Origin: Variovorax fucosicus
Lineage (GTDB): Bacteria > Pseudomonadota > Gammaproteobacteria > Burkholderiales > Burkholderiaceae_C
Length of the DNA: 56,323 nt
Direction: 5' to 3'
Assembly: GCF_030316825.1 (NCBI RefSeq)
Contig: NZ_JASZYU010000007.1
Span: 1 to 56,323 of the forward strand
Shown here piece after piece: positions 8,179 through 16,579 of this stretch. The notes under the pieces were generated by a model. The model was not told where the DNA came from. It ran no database searches and saw nothing but the letters and a program-made list of their open reading frames with translations. The translations under genes and the position numbers were made by a program. Position 1 is the first letter of the stretch; each line of letters starts with the position of its first letter.

Positions 8179-8885
8179 GCCTTTCTTCCCTTCTTGATGA
8201 CAGGCGCCAGAAAACCCATCAGCATCTCGTGCGACTGTGTGCGATGCGCCGCCTGCCAGTCGTCGGCGAGCAGATCGGTTTCGAAGATGCGCGAAAGCGT
8301 CGGGCCGTGAGCCCGGCTGTAGTAAGCCATGCTCACCATCGCAACGTACAGATGCAGCGGGTCGACGCCCGGCCGGAAGAGGCCGATCGCTTCGCCTCGA
8401 CGCAACAGGTTGCCGATCAAGTCGAGCACCGGCGATGCACCCTCGCGGATCAGCGCCGAGCGCTTGAGGTGCCGGGCCTGGTTCATATTCTCGTAGGCCA
8501 GGAGCCGGCGCAACTCGGGCCGCGCGCCGAAGTGCGTGTCGATGAAGTCGAACATCTGCAGGATGCCTGCGGTGGGTGCGAGGGCATCGAAGTCGAGTTG
8601 CAACTCTGCCGCCCTCAGCTTGGACAGCACCTCCTCGAGCACGCAGACGTAGAGCGCATCCTTGCCACCGAAGTAGTGGTAAAGCATGCGAATGTTCGAC
8701 TTGGCGCGGCTGGCGATCTGAACGGTTCGCGCGCCGCTGTACCCCTTGGCGGAGAACTCCGCGATGGCGGCCTTCAGAATGCGCGCGCGCGTGCGGGCCG
8801 GGTCGCGCGGAACGATCTTCTTGGCGGAGGCGGATTCGGAATGAGAAGCCATCTGTTCGTTGTAGAGCCCGTCGAGGTTCGTCAT
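8175..8885 (-). CDS. TetR-family regulator of amidase/ABC locus
   Basis: A 236-residue protein with an N-terminal TetR helix-turn-helix: 'TRARILKAAIAEFSAKGYSG' then 'TVQIASRAKSNIRMLYHYFG'. The C-terminal domain resembles the RutR/YcdC type ('YENMNQARHLKRSALIREG'). It sits between the two hydrolases with 4-bp ATGA overlaps at both ends, so all three are translated together. The likely target is the intergenic region at 9677-9925 that also drives the importer; the inverted repeat at 9877-9894 is a candidate site. Ligand unknown, probably the transported nitrogen compound. Confidence 0.9.
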   Translation of the reverse strand: MTNLDGLYNEQMASHSESASAKKIVPRDPARTRARILKAAIAEFSAKGYSGARTVQIASRAKSNIRMLYHYFGGKDALYVCVLEEVLSKLRAAELQLDFDALAPTAGILQMFDFIDTHFGARPELRRLLAYENMNQARHLKRSALIREGASPVLDLIGNLLRRGEAIGLFRPGVDPLHLYVAMVSMAYYSRAHGPTLSRIFETDLLADDWQAAHRTQSHEMLMGFLAPVIKKGRKA

Positions 8886-9676
8886 GCGCGCAGGTTCGCC
8901 AGTGCCGTCAGCAGCTGTTTGGAGTCACTGACGAAGCCGAAGCATTTCTTGACGTTCCACACCGTCGCCTCCGTGCAGAAGGGAGGCGACGACGTGGCGC
9001 AGCAATCTTCCAGCATGACGCAGCCGTAGCCCAGGAAGTTTGCATCGGTCAGGGAGTGCAGAACGCACTGGTCGGTGTTGCAACCCGCAAACAGAATCGT
9101 CTTCACGCCGAGGTTGCGCAGGATGCTGTCGAGCGGCGTGTCCCAGAAGCCGCTGATGCGGTGCTTGTCGACCCTTATGTCGCTTGGCAGGGGCGCCAGT
9201 TCGTCGACGACAGCTGCGGCCCACGAGTCCTTTTCCAGCACGTTGCCTCGACCTTCGGGTAGCGGATCGCCCAAGCCGGTACCCGTACCGCTGTTCTTGT
9301 ACAGGTGAATCTGGTTCGGCGGCATGTTGGCGAGGTCGGGGCGATTGCCCCAGTTGACCCAGATCACAGGAACTTCGGCGTCGCGCAACGCGGGCAGCAC
9401 CGCCTGCAGTGGCACGATGGCTGCGCGGTCGGCAGCGAAGTCGCCACCGATGTGGTCGACCCAGCCGCCAGCGGTGCAGAAATCGTTCTGCATGTCGATC
9501 ACGACGATGGCCGTGCGGCGCAGATCGATCATCACGTTTTGCGGCTCGGCGCGGAGCCGAAGGGCTCTCGGCGCGGGTGCGGGCATCGCCATGTCGACCT
9601 CGTTCCGCGTGGCGCGCCAATGGTAATGAGGGGCGATGCCGAGCGGTCTGCTGCCCGATTCTGGCTGGGTTGGCAT
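8882..9676 (-). CDS. Isochorismatase-like cysteine hydrolase (RutB / biuret hydrolase-like)
   Basis: From the ATG at 9676 (GGAG just upstream) the protein has 264 residues. It carries the cysteine-hydrolase triad of the family: Asp61 in 'TAIVVIDMQNDFCTAGGW', Lys171 in 'IRVDKHRISGFWDTPLD' and Cys204 in 'LFAGCNTDQCVLHSL'. Relatives include RutB ureidoacrylate amidohydrolase, biuret hydrolase and N-carbamoylsarcosine amidase, all of which release ammonia or carbamate from ureido or amido groups. A longer in-frame extension reaches 9874 but has no ribosome site. It leads the operon with TetR and amidase, and diverges from the ABC importer. Confidence 0.9.
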   Translation of the reverse strand: MPTQPESGSRPLGIAPHYHWRATRNEVDMAMPAPAPRALRLRAEPQNVMIDLRRTAIVVIDMQNDFCTAGGWVDHIGGDFAADRAAIVPLQAVLPALRDAEVPVIWVNWGNRPDLANMPPNQIHLYKNSGTGTGLGDPLPEGRGNVLEKDSWAAAVVDELAPLPSDIRVDKHRISGFWDTPLDSILRNLGVKTILFAGCNTDQCVLHSLTDANFLGYGCVMLEDCCATSSPPFCTEATVWNVKKCFGFVSDSKQLLTALANLRA

Positions 9677-9876
9677 GGTCAAGGACTCCAAGTTGGTGAG
9701 TGAACAAGCACCGCAATGGTGCCGCAATCGGCGCCCGGACGGTGCCTCGATGGATTCGGCCGATATCCGAAACGCTTGCGCGCAGCCACCGCTCCCGGCG
9801 TTTGCGCCGAGTGCAAAGGCTGCCGCCGAGCCGATGGCATTGTTCTTGCAAACGCCAGCGCCATTCGTGTCCATTT

Positions 9877-9894
9877 AGTAATCGTTCAGTTACT
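9877..9894. promoter_or_regulatory. Candidate operator, inverted repeat AGTAA-N8-TTACT
   Basis: An 18-bp inverted repeat with 5-bp arms, extended by T-rich and A-rich flanks, lies 32 bp before the substrate-binding protein start in the 249-bp divergent region. It is a reasonable TetR-type site for control of both directions. Assignment to the neighbouring TetR protein is inference. Confidence 0.4.
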
Positions 9895-9925
9895 TAATCC
9901 CATCTACCTAGCGAAAGGAATGCCA

Positions 9926-10900
9926 ATGCCGAGAACTCACTCCTCCCTTGCATCGTTTGCGTGGGCTGCGACCGCCGCGCTCATGCTGGCCGGTGTGGCG
10001 CACGCCGCCGATCCACTCACCGTGGGCGTGCTGATTCCTGGCTCCAAATCCGATAAAGGCTGGATGGAGTCAGGCTACGACGGTCTGGCTGCAGCGCAAA
10101 AGGCCTATGGCGACAAGATCAAGGTCCAGATGATCGAGAACATCAACTACGCCGACATGGAGCAGGCGCTGGTCAACCTGGCATCCAAGAACCAACTGGT
10201 GATCGGTGTCGGCGGCCAGACGCAGGCGGCGGTCACCAAGGTCGCCAAACGCTTTCCCAAGACCAAGTTTTCCATCGTCGGCGGCAACAAGGGCGACACC
10301 GTGCCCAACGTGGCTGGCTACGACGTGAAGCAAGCCGAGATCGCGTTCGTTGCAGGCGCTACGGCGGCCATGCTCAGCAAGACCGGCGTGGTGAGCTACG
10401 TGGGCGGCATGGAGATCCCGTCGATCGTCAATGCCGGCAAGGAGTTCGGCAAAGGCGCCGCCTATGTCAACCCGAAAATCAAGTACGTGGAGAACTACAC
10501 CGGAGATTTCGACAACGTCGCGAAGTCGAAGGAAGCCACGCTGGCCGCCATCGCGCAAGGTGCAGACATGCACTATCACATCCTGAACCTGGGGCTGCGC
10601 GGCATGGAGCAGGCCGCGAAGGAAAAGAACACGCGCATCATCGGCAGCTACACCGACCGCTGCGGCACCGACCCTCTCTACCCGGCATACAGCATCACTG
10701 GCGTGGGTTACCAGGTGGAATACGCAATCAAGGAAGCCCAGTCCGGCAACTGGAAAGCCGGCTACAAGCCGTTCGGCCTCGCCATGGGTCCGAAGGCGTC
10801 CGACATGGTGATCTGCGGCGCGACACCCGACATGAAGGCGAAGATCGACGCGATCAAGAAGGACATCGAGAGCGGCAAGATCAAGGTGCTCGAAGGTTGA
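9926..10900 (+). CDS. BMP-family ABC transporter substrate-binding protein
   Basis: 324 residues from the second ATG, which has AAGGA at correct spacing. A signal peptide (positions 1-24, ending 'GVAHAAD') directs it to the periplasm. The mature part begins 'PLTVGVLIPGSKSDKGWMES' and continues with 'FSIVGGNK' and 'GVGYQVEYAIKEAQSGNW', as in the Bmp/PnrA/Med basic membrane lipoprotein family that binds purine nucleosides and related compounds. It lacks a lipobox Cys, which is normal in Gram-negatives. It is the first gene of a four-gene operon with ATPase and two permeases. Probable ligand: nucleoside, nucleobase or other nitrogenous compound. Confidence 0.9.
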   Translation: MPRTHSSLASFAWAATAALMLAGVAHAADPLTVGVLIPGSKSDKGWMESGYDGLAAAQKAYGDKIKVQMIENINYADMEQALVNLASKNQLVIGVGGQTQAAVTKVAKRFPKTKFSIVGGNKGDTVPNVAGYDVKQAEIAFVAGATAAMLSKTGVVSYVGGMEIPSIVNAGKEFGKGAAYVNPKIKYVENYTGDFDNVAKSKEATLAAIAQGADMHYHILNLGLRGMEQAAKEKNTRIIGSYTDRCGTDPLYPAYSITGVGYQVEYAIKEAQSGNWKAGYKPFGLAMGPKASDMVICGATPDMKAKIDAIKKDIESGKIKVLEG

Positions 10901-10907
10901 TCCTCTC

Positions 10908-12437
10908 GTGACGCCGCTGTTGGAACTGTCGGGTATGGGCAAGCGCTTCGGCGCGCACCAGGTGCTCGACGATGTCTCGCTCACGCTGGAGGCGGGCGAG
11001 GTGCATTGCCTGCTCGGCGAAAACGGGGCGGGCAAGTCGACGCTGTGCAACCTTGTGTTCGGCGTGCACGCGCCGGATGCCGGGACCATGCGGCTGTCTG
11101 GTGCGGACTACCGTCCGGGCCGCCCGGCCGATGCACTGGCACAAGGTATCGCCATGGTCCACCAGCACTTCAGCCTGGTGCCCGACGTGAGCGTCGTGGA
11201 CAATCTTCTTCTTGGCCAGTCGCGCGGCATTCTGAAGCGCGCGGAGTGTGCCGCGCGCATGCGGGAACTTGGCGAGCGCTACGGCATGCAGCTGGACCCG
11301 CACGCACTCGTCAGTGGCCTGTCGGTGGGCGAGCGCCAACGCGTCGAGATCGTGAAGTGCCTCATGCGGGAACCCCGCCTGCTGGTGCTAGACGAGCCGA
11401 CGGCGGTGCTGTTGCCCGACGAAATCCGCGCGCTGCTGCAGGTTTGCGAGAAGGTCGCAGCAAAAGGGTGCGGCGTCGTGCTCGTCACCCACAAGCTGGC
11501 AGAGATCCGCCAGATCGCGCGGCGTGCCACGGTGCTTCGCGCGGGCCGTGTCGTCGCGCGCTCGGACGCTCCGGCGCAGGAGATCCAATCGCTGGTTCGA
11601 GCAATGATCCAGCGCGACCTGTCCGATCCCTGCGATGCTGTCCCGGCGTCGCCGCGCCGAGCTGCCACGCCAATTGGCGAAGCCGTGCCGACGCCCGCGC
11701 TGATGGTGGACGGGCTGACCGTGCGTGACGCCCAGGGCGTGACCCGGCTGGACAAGTTCACCGTGCTGGTGGCGCCCGGCGAGATCGTCGGTGTAGCCGG
11801 TGTTGAGGGCAATGGGCAAGTCGAGTTGGCCGCCGTGCTGTCCGGACTAGCTGCAGCCACCGAGGGCCGCTTTTTCGTGGGCGGCACCGAACTCACCGGC
11901 AAGGGCGCCAAGGCTGTCACGGCGGCCGGCGTGGGCATTGTGCCCGAGGACCGGCACGCCTCGGGCTGCGTCGTCGCGATGAGCGTGGCCGAGAACATCC
12001 TGCTCAACCGGCTCGGCAACTACCGCCGCTGGGGCCTGCTCGATCGCGCAGCAATGCTGCGCGACGCGCGGGAACTCATGAAGACCTACGACGTGCGCGC
12101 AGCGAGCCCCGAAGTGGCATTCGCTGGCCTGTCGGGCGGCAATCAGCAAAAAGCGGTGCTGGCGCGCGAATTGACCACCGAAAGGCTGCGCTTCCTGTTG
12201 GCCGCCCAGCCGACCCGGGGCCTCGATGTGGGTGCCGTCGAGGCTGTCTACGGTCACATCGTCGGCGCGTGTGAGCGCGGCATCGGCGTGCTTTTGATCT
12301 CTTCCGAGTTCGATGAACTGCTGAAGGTCGCCGACCGTATCGTGGTTCTGTATCGCGGCCGGATCATGGGGCAGTGCGACGCACGCCCTTCGCAGCGCGA
12401 GCGCATTGGCGCCTGGATGGCGGGACACACACAATGA
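10908..12437 (+). CDS. ABC transporter ATP-binding protein, tandem ATPase (YufO-like)
   Basis: A 509-residue protein with two ATPase modules. The first has Walker A 'GENGAGKST', the signature 'LSVGERQRVEIVK' and Walker B 'LLVLDEPTAVL'. The second is degenerate in Walker A ('GVAGVEGNGQVELA'), with signature 'LSGGNQQKAVLARE' and 'AQPTRGLDVGA', as is normal for sugar/nucleoside-type double ATPases. It starts with GTG seven bases after the binding-protein stop. Its stop overlaps the next start as ATGA. It energises the neighbouring permeases at the inner membrane. Confidence 0.93.
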   Translation: MTPLLELSGMGKRFGAHQVLDDVSLTLEAGEVHCLLGENGAGKSTLCNLVFGVHAPDAGTMRLSGADYRPGRPADALAQGIAMVHQHFSLVPDVSVVDNLLLGQSRGILKRAECAARMRELGERYGMQLDPHALVSGLSVGERQRVEIVKCLMREPRLLVLDEPTAVLLPDEIRALLQVCEKVAAKGCGVVLVTHKLAEIRQIARRATVLRAGRVVARSDAPAQEIQSLVRAMIQRDLSDPCDAVPASPRRAATPIGEAVPTPALMVDGLTVRDAQGVTRLDKFTVLVAPGEIVGVAGVEGNGQVELAAVLSGLAAATEGRFFVGGTELTGKGAKAVTAAGVGIVPEDRHASGCVVAMSVAENILLNRLGNYRRWGLLDRAAMLRDARELMKTYDVRAASPEVAFAGLSGGNQQKAVLARELTTERLRFLLAAQPTRGLDVGAVEAVYGHIVGACERGIGVLLISSEFDELLKVADRIVVLYRGRIMGQCDARPSQRERIGAWMAGHTQ

Positions 12438-13513
12438 CGCGAACGAATCTCGCGACGGCCATGCGCGACCAGCGCGCCGTCGCTCTCTCACTGGCTGCCG
12501 TGGTGGTCGCGCTGTTGTGCGGTCTGGTTCTGGTGGCGGCCATCGGCGTGCCGATCGCTGATGCGGTGTCCGCGTTTGCCGAAGGTGCCTGGGGCTCTCC
12601 CTATGCACTGGCGGCGTCGATCAACCGCAGCCTCGTTTTCGCGTTGGTCGGACTGGGCTTCGTGTTGGCGAACCGGGCCAATCTCACCAACGTCGGCGGC
12701 GAGGGGCAGATTGCAGTCGGGGCCATTGCGGCCACAGCCGTCTGCCTGCACGGCGGCGTTGTCGATCTGCCGGCCGGACTGGGCTTCGTACTGCCGATGC
12801 TGGCCGCTTGCGTCGTGGGCGGGCTCTGGGGCGCCATCGTGGGCATGCTCAAGATCTGGGTCGGGACGAACGAGGTGATCAGCAGCCTGATGCTGTCGTT
12901 CATTGGCGTGTGGATGCTGTATGGCAGCGTGCAGAGCGTGTCGCTGCTGCGCCAGCCCATGACCACCTCGAGCACCTTGCCCGAATCGCTGGATATTCCC
13001 GACACGACCAAGCTGCCACTGCTGACCGGCGATGCGGCCATGCCGATGCACGTCGGGATGCCGCTCGTGCTGGTGCTGGCGCTGCTCGCCGCCGTGCTCC
13101 TGCACCGCACCGTGTTCGGTTTGCGACTGCGCGCGGTGGGCCTCAATCCCTTGGCGGCGCGCAAGGCCGGCATTGCGATTGCACCCTCGATCGTCGGTGT
13201 GTTCTTCGCAGCCGGTGCACTGGGCGGGCTTGCCGGCTCGATGATGCTGCAAGGCGAGCAGTACAGCCTAAGGGCCGGTTTCTCGTCCGGCTACGGTTTC
13301 GACGGGCTCGTGGTCGGGCTGCTCGCCCGCGGCTCAGTCACCGGCGTGATCGCCGGCGCGATGCTTTTCGGCTTCATCCGGTCCGGCGGCATCAACATGG
13401 AGATGGTCGCCAACGTGCCCAGTTCACTGGTGCTGGTGATTCAGGGCGTGGTCGTCGTGGCGCTGGCAGGTTCGGCGCGGTGGATTGACGGCAGCAAGGG
13501 AGGCACCCGATGA
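12434..13513 (+). CDS. ABC transporter permease, YufP-like
   Basis: A 359-residue hydrophobic protein with about ten membrane segments, among them 'ALSLAAVVVALLCGLVLVAA' near residue 15. It carries the family run 'ANRANLTNVGGEGQIAVGAI' and 'VGTNEVISSLMLSFIGVWML', typical of the BPD-transporter-2 permeases partnered with BMP-type binding proteins. The start ATG at 12434 overlaps the preceding stop; the stop overlaps the next start. It forms half of the membrane channel. Confidence 0.92.
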   Translation: MTRTNLATAMRDQRAVALSLAAVVVALLCGLVLVAAIGVPIADAVSAFAEGAWGSPYALAASINRSLVFALVGLGFVLANRANLTNVGGEGQIAVGAIAATAVCLHGGVVDLPAGLGFVLPMLAACVVGGLWGAIVGMLKIWVGTNEVISSLMLSFIGVWMLYGSVQSVSLLRQPMTTSSTLPESLDIPDTTKLPLLTGDAAMPMHVGMPLVLVLALLAAVLLHRTVFGLRLRAVGLNPLAARKAGIAIAPSIVGVFFAAGALGGLAGSMMLQGEQYSLRAGFSSGYGFDGLVVGLLARGSVTGVIAGAMLFGFIRSGGINMEMVANVPSSLVLVIQGVVVVALAGSARWIDGSKGGTR

Positions 13514-14439
13514 GCGACATGTCCGACGGCGCGATGCTCGCCGTCTTCGCGGGCTCGACCCTGCGTCTCGCGATACCGCTGGTGCTCGGCGCCACGGGTG
13601 AACTGGTGAGCGAACGCGCCGGCGTACTCAACATGAGCGTCGAAGGAATGATGCTCACCGGCGCCTTTGCCGGGGCCACCGGCGCCGTCGCAACCGGCAG
13701 CCCGATGCTGGGCCTGCTGATTGGCATCCTGGCCGTGCTTCCTGTGGCCTTGCTGCAGGCCTTCCTGAGCATCACGTTGCGCGCCAACCAGGTCGTGACG
13801 GGCATTGGCATCAACATCCTGATGCTGGGCGCGACCACGCTCGCCTACCGAGAGATTTTCGGTGGCCGCTCGCGCGCAGAGGTTCCCGGCTTTGACAAGT
13901 GGCATCTGCCCCTGCTGTCTCAGATTCCCGTGTTCGGCGAAGCGGTGTTCAGCCAGGTGTGGCTGGTGTACCTGGCACTCGCGCTCGTCGCCTTGTTGGC
14001 ATGGGTGCTGCGCACCACCGCGATCGGCCTTGCGGTGCATTCAGCCGGCTCGGAGCCGAAAGCGGTCGAGAAGTCCGGCATGTCAGTGATGGCGGTGCGC
14101 TACGGCGCCGTTCTGTTCACCGGTGTTCTTTCAGCGATCGGCGGATGCTTCCTGTCGATCGGCGACATTCACACGTTCACTGAGGGCATGACGAGCGGCG
14201 CCGGCTACTTGGCCATCGCCGCCGTAATTTTTGGCAACTGGAAGGTGGGCCGCATGCTCCTGGCTTGCTTGTTGTTCGGTGGGACCACGGCCTTGCAATT
14301 TCAGCTACCAGCCTTCGGTATTCAGCTGCCGAATGCGCTGTTGATCATGCTTCCCTATCTGATGGCGCTGCTAGCCGTCGGTGGACTCGTCGGCCGGCAG
14401 AGTTCACCCGCGTATCTGACGCAAGCATATGTGCGCTAG
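13510..14439 (+). CDS. ABC transporter permease, YufQ-like
   Basis: A 309-residue membrane protein. Characteristic sequences are 'GATGELVSERAGVLNMSVEG' near the N-terminus and 'NQVVTGIGINILMLGATTLA', which pair with the YufP-type permease. It overlaps the preceding gene by ATGA and closes the importer operon. Thirty bases beyond its stop the strand changes and a zone of gene fragments begins, so the operon end is well defined. Confidence 0.92.
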   Translation: MSDMSDGAMLAVFAGSTLRLAIPLVLGATGELVSERAGVLNMSVEGMMLTGAFAGATGAVATGSPMLGLLIGILAVLPVALLQAFLSITLRANQVVTGIGINILMLGATTLAYREIFGGRSRAEVPGFDKWHLPLLSQIPVFGEAVFSQVWLVYLALALVALLAWVLRTTAIGLAVHSAGSEPKAVEKSGMSVMAVRYGAVLFTGVLSAIGGCFLSIGDIHTFTEGMTSGAGYLAIAAVIFGNWKVGRMLLACLLFGGTTALQFQLPAFGIQLPNALLIMLPYLMALLAVGGLVGRQSSPAYLTQAYVR

Positions 14440-14469
14440 GGCGAATGCTCGACCTCTGCTGTTGTGGCG

Positions 14470-15100
14470 CTAGGCACCCAGCGAGAGCTTGAACGAGCCA
14501 AGTTGCGATGCGTCGTTCGTATAGGCGTCGCAACGACAGCCAACAAGCGCGTCGCGCAGCTGCTCGATCTTCTCGATGACCACCGGCTTCATCTCCAACT
14601 TGTTCGCACGGAAATAGTCGGAGACGTTGAATGCATCCTGTGCCAGCTGGCCGGAGACCGCGAGACGCAGTGTGTTGGCGCGGCCACGGGTCAGGTGCTG
14701 CTCGTCGCGCGTAACGCGGTAGCTCGGACACATCGTGCCGGCGTCGAACTTGCGGCAGTGCCCGTTGTTGTTGCACATCTCGACAGCCTTGGCAAAGCCG
14801 CAGGTGACGTCACCGCCCGTGCCTGGCGCCGTCGTGACTTCGGTGACTGGGTCGGCCTGCACGCTCCAAGCTGACCAGTCCAACACCGGCTGGATGGGAA
14901 TGCGCTTGTAAGGCTTGGGCGGCCCGGGAGGGGCGAACCGAAAGAGAGACCCGTCGTCCATTTTCGGCGTGTCGATGGTCTTGCCGGGGTTGAACAGGCC
15001 CGTGGGATCGAACTGGCCTGCCGGATCATTTCGCAACGGGCCGCGCCGATAAAGCCTGCGAAGAATGCTCGCCAGCGCGGACGAATTGGGCCGAAGAGCA
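14470..15100 (-). pseudogene. Chimeric remnant: YdiJ-type FAD/Fe-S dehydrogenase piece fused to amino-acid ABC binding-protein piece
   Basis: One open reverse-strand frame joins two unrelated families. Residues from about 15036 to 14630 match the middle of YdiJ-like FAD-linked oxidase/Fe-S proteins: 'DPTGLFNPGKTIDTPKMDDG' and the first 4Fe-4S cluster motif 'CNNNGHCRKFDAGTMCPSY' followed by 'RGRANTLRLAVSGQL'. The last 52 residues ('NVSDYFRANKLEMKPVVIEK', 'CRCDAYTNDASQLGSF') instead match AapJ-type general amino-acid ABC binding proteins. Neither domain is complete and there is no ribosome site at the first ATG, so it is almost certainly not expressed as a functional protein. The junction is near 14628. 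Confidence 0.7.
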
Positions 15101-15115
15101 TGAAGCAGGTGCGAT

Positions 15116-15410
15116 TCTCTGAAGGGAGCCTGCCGTGAACCCGGCGGCGGAGGTCGACATTATTGGCTAAGGGGGCGAGCGGCTACACAGGCCGACTCGT
15201 CGCGGAACACTTCGCGCGGCGCTATGGCGTGGGCGGTAAGGTGAAGTGGGTCATGGCCGGTCGCAGCCAAGCCAAGCTGGCAAAGGTGCGCGATCAGTTC
15301 GGGGCGCCGAAGGACACTCTGCTGGAGGAGGTCGACGCGAACGACACGGCTCTGCTCTCCGCGATGATCGAGCGAACCAAGGCTATTGTCACGACCGTTT
15401 GCCCCCATCT
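15116..15410 (+). pseudogene. Truncated, frameshifted second copy of saccharopine dehydrogenase-like gene
   Basis: From the ribosome site (agggagcctgcc) onward this DNA closely follows the start of the gene at 998-2137, read on the opposite strand. The first codon is GTG, the copy hits a stop after 'NPAAEVDIIG' because of a small indel, and then resumes in another frame as 'GASGYTGRLVAEHFARRYGV' and 'MAGRSQAKLAKVRDQFGAPK'. Similarity ends near 'AIVTTV', about residue 95 of 379. It is a dead partial duplicate, diverged by more than a few percent, so the duplication is not very recent. Confidence 0.88.
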
Positions 15411-15590
15411 TTCCACCTCTACCGGAGAGACGCTGACCTCAACGAACTTTCCCGCGATGCACCCAAAACGTTGCGCCGTGCTTTACCCGGCCTGCCAGGC
15501 ATCGTTGGCATGGAGGGCTTTGGACACTGGCCGCATTGGGAGCGGTCTGGAGGGGCGAACGAAATCCTCCTGAATTTATATAGTCTCTCG
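15411..15590 (+). pseudogene. C-terminal fragment of an alpha/beta hydrolase (epoxide hydrolase-like)
   Basis: A forward frame reads 'DAPKTLRRALPGLPGIVGME' and 'GFGHWPHWERSGGANEILLN', which resembles the last part of epoxide-hydrolase-type alpha/beta hydrolases, including the catalytic His in GHWPHWE. Nothing of the nucleophile domain precedes it; instead it is joined to the truncated oxidoreductase copy. It is a remnant. Confidence 0.55.
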
Positions 15591-15597
15591 CATCAGA

Positions 15598-16335
15598 CTA
15601 GGTGAGACACGCCCGGCCAGTCCCTGCTGGAGGTCTTTGCACAGACGTTCGGCCAATGTGGGCCGGAAGAAAGTTTTTGAACTGGGTCGGTCCGGCTGCA
15701 ATCGCACTCAGAAAAATGTCTATCGCGAAGCTGACGATCTGCTGTTGCGTGAGCTTGGCCCGTTTGCGAGGAAGTTGGCGAGCGAGGATCAGTGAAGCGA
15801 TCCCGTGCTCTACGGTCCAAGCTGCATGTGCAAGAACGTCTAGCCGTTCCTTGGTCCAGCCACTTTCGAGGGCGAGCGCGTGGATTGAATTGGCGAAATA
15901 GCTGAAGGACGCGTTGCCGGCATCCTCCAGTTCGCCGTCCCGAACTTCGGCCAGCAGCCGCGGGCCGATCATCAGGTCAAAAAGCCCCTGATGTGCACAC
16001 GCAAAATCAACATAGCTCAACATCATTTCCCGTGCGCGAGTTGCGGGCGCGGCAACCGAGTCGACGATAAGTTTGCGCTGTTCAGCCAGCTCCCTGAAAC
16101 CGCTACTGGCGATGGCTGCCAGCAAATGCTCTTTGCTTTTGAAATGTTTGAAAGGGGCTGCCTCTGAAACCCCAAGGCGGCGCCCGATGGCGCGAATGCT
16201 CAACTCCGTCGCACCGTTCTCCTCAAACATCTTGCGACCCTCTGTGACGAAGGCCCTACGCAAATCGACACCGCGACGTACCGCTTGTTGAGCCAGCTCG
16301 GCGTCGGCGGTGGGTAAATTTCGTGTACTCATCAT
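15598..16335 (-). CDS. TetR-family regulator with WHG-type C-terminal domain
   Basis: A 245-residue protein (or 244 from the second ATG). The DNA-binding part is 'NGATELSIRAIGRRLGVSEA' followed by 'APFKHFKSKEHLLAAIASSG', a TetR helix-turn-helix. The C-terminal part includes 'AAWTVEHGIASLILARQLPR', the conserved WxxxHG motif that defines this ligand-binding subtype. It diverges from the crotonase/CoA-transferase operon across about 245 bp that contain a pair of repeated sites (16443-16477), so control of that operon is likely. The ligand may be an acyl-CoA, common for TetR members beside such genes. Confidence 0.9.
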   Translation of the reverse strand: MMSTRNLPTADAELAQQAVRRGVDLRRAFVTEGRKMFEENGATELSIRAIGRRLGVSEAAPFKHFKSKEHLLAAIASSGFRELAEQRKLIVDSVAAPATRAREMMLSYVDFACAHQGLFDLMIGPRLLAEVRDGELEDAGNASFSYFANSIHALALESGWTKERLDVLAHAAWTVEHGIASLILARQLPRKRAKLTQQQIVSFAIDIFLSAIAAGPTQFKNFLPAHIGRTSVQRPPAGTGRACLT

Positions 16336-16442
16336 GGACTTCGTGAAGGTGATCTGACATGGATCTTATAGCGGTGCATGGCCTTGGCACCAAAGGTTTG
16401 TCAGATGGACTTGACCCGTTCAGACATGCCGCAATCTACGGG

Positions 16443-16477
16443 TAAACACTGTTATCATCGTCTAGTAAACGGTGTTA
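16443..16477. promoter_or_regulatory. Candidate TetR operator pair, TAAACNNTGTTA twice
   Basis: Two copies of the imperfectly palindromic dodecamer TAAACNNTGTTA begin at 16443 and 16466, a 23-bp spacing that puts them about two helical turns apart on the same DNA face. They lie between the divergent TetR and crotonase genes. The pairing and position support an operator; the assignment is inference. Confidence 0.5.
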
Positions 16478-16579
16478 ACCTTGTGATGTTGCATTCGCAG
16501 CAAGCGATTGCAAGAGCGGCCCGAGAGGACACTTCCAACTGGCCGGCAATCATTGATCTTACGAAGGATTCCTAGAGTC

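Noticed and set aside
9716..9925. An N-terminal extension of the BMP binding protein
   Set aside because: The in-frame extension covers the promoter and operator region, lacks a ribosome site and would bury the signal peptide.
14470..15036. A genuine 188-residue iron-sulfur protein
   Set aside because: It holds only one cluster motif of a much larger enzyme and ends in sequence of an unrelated periplasmic family.
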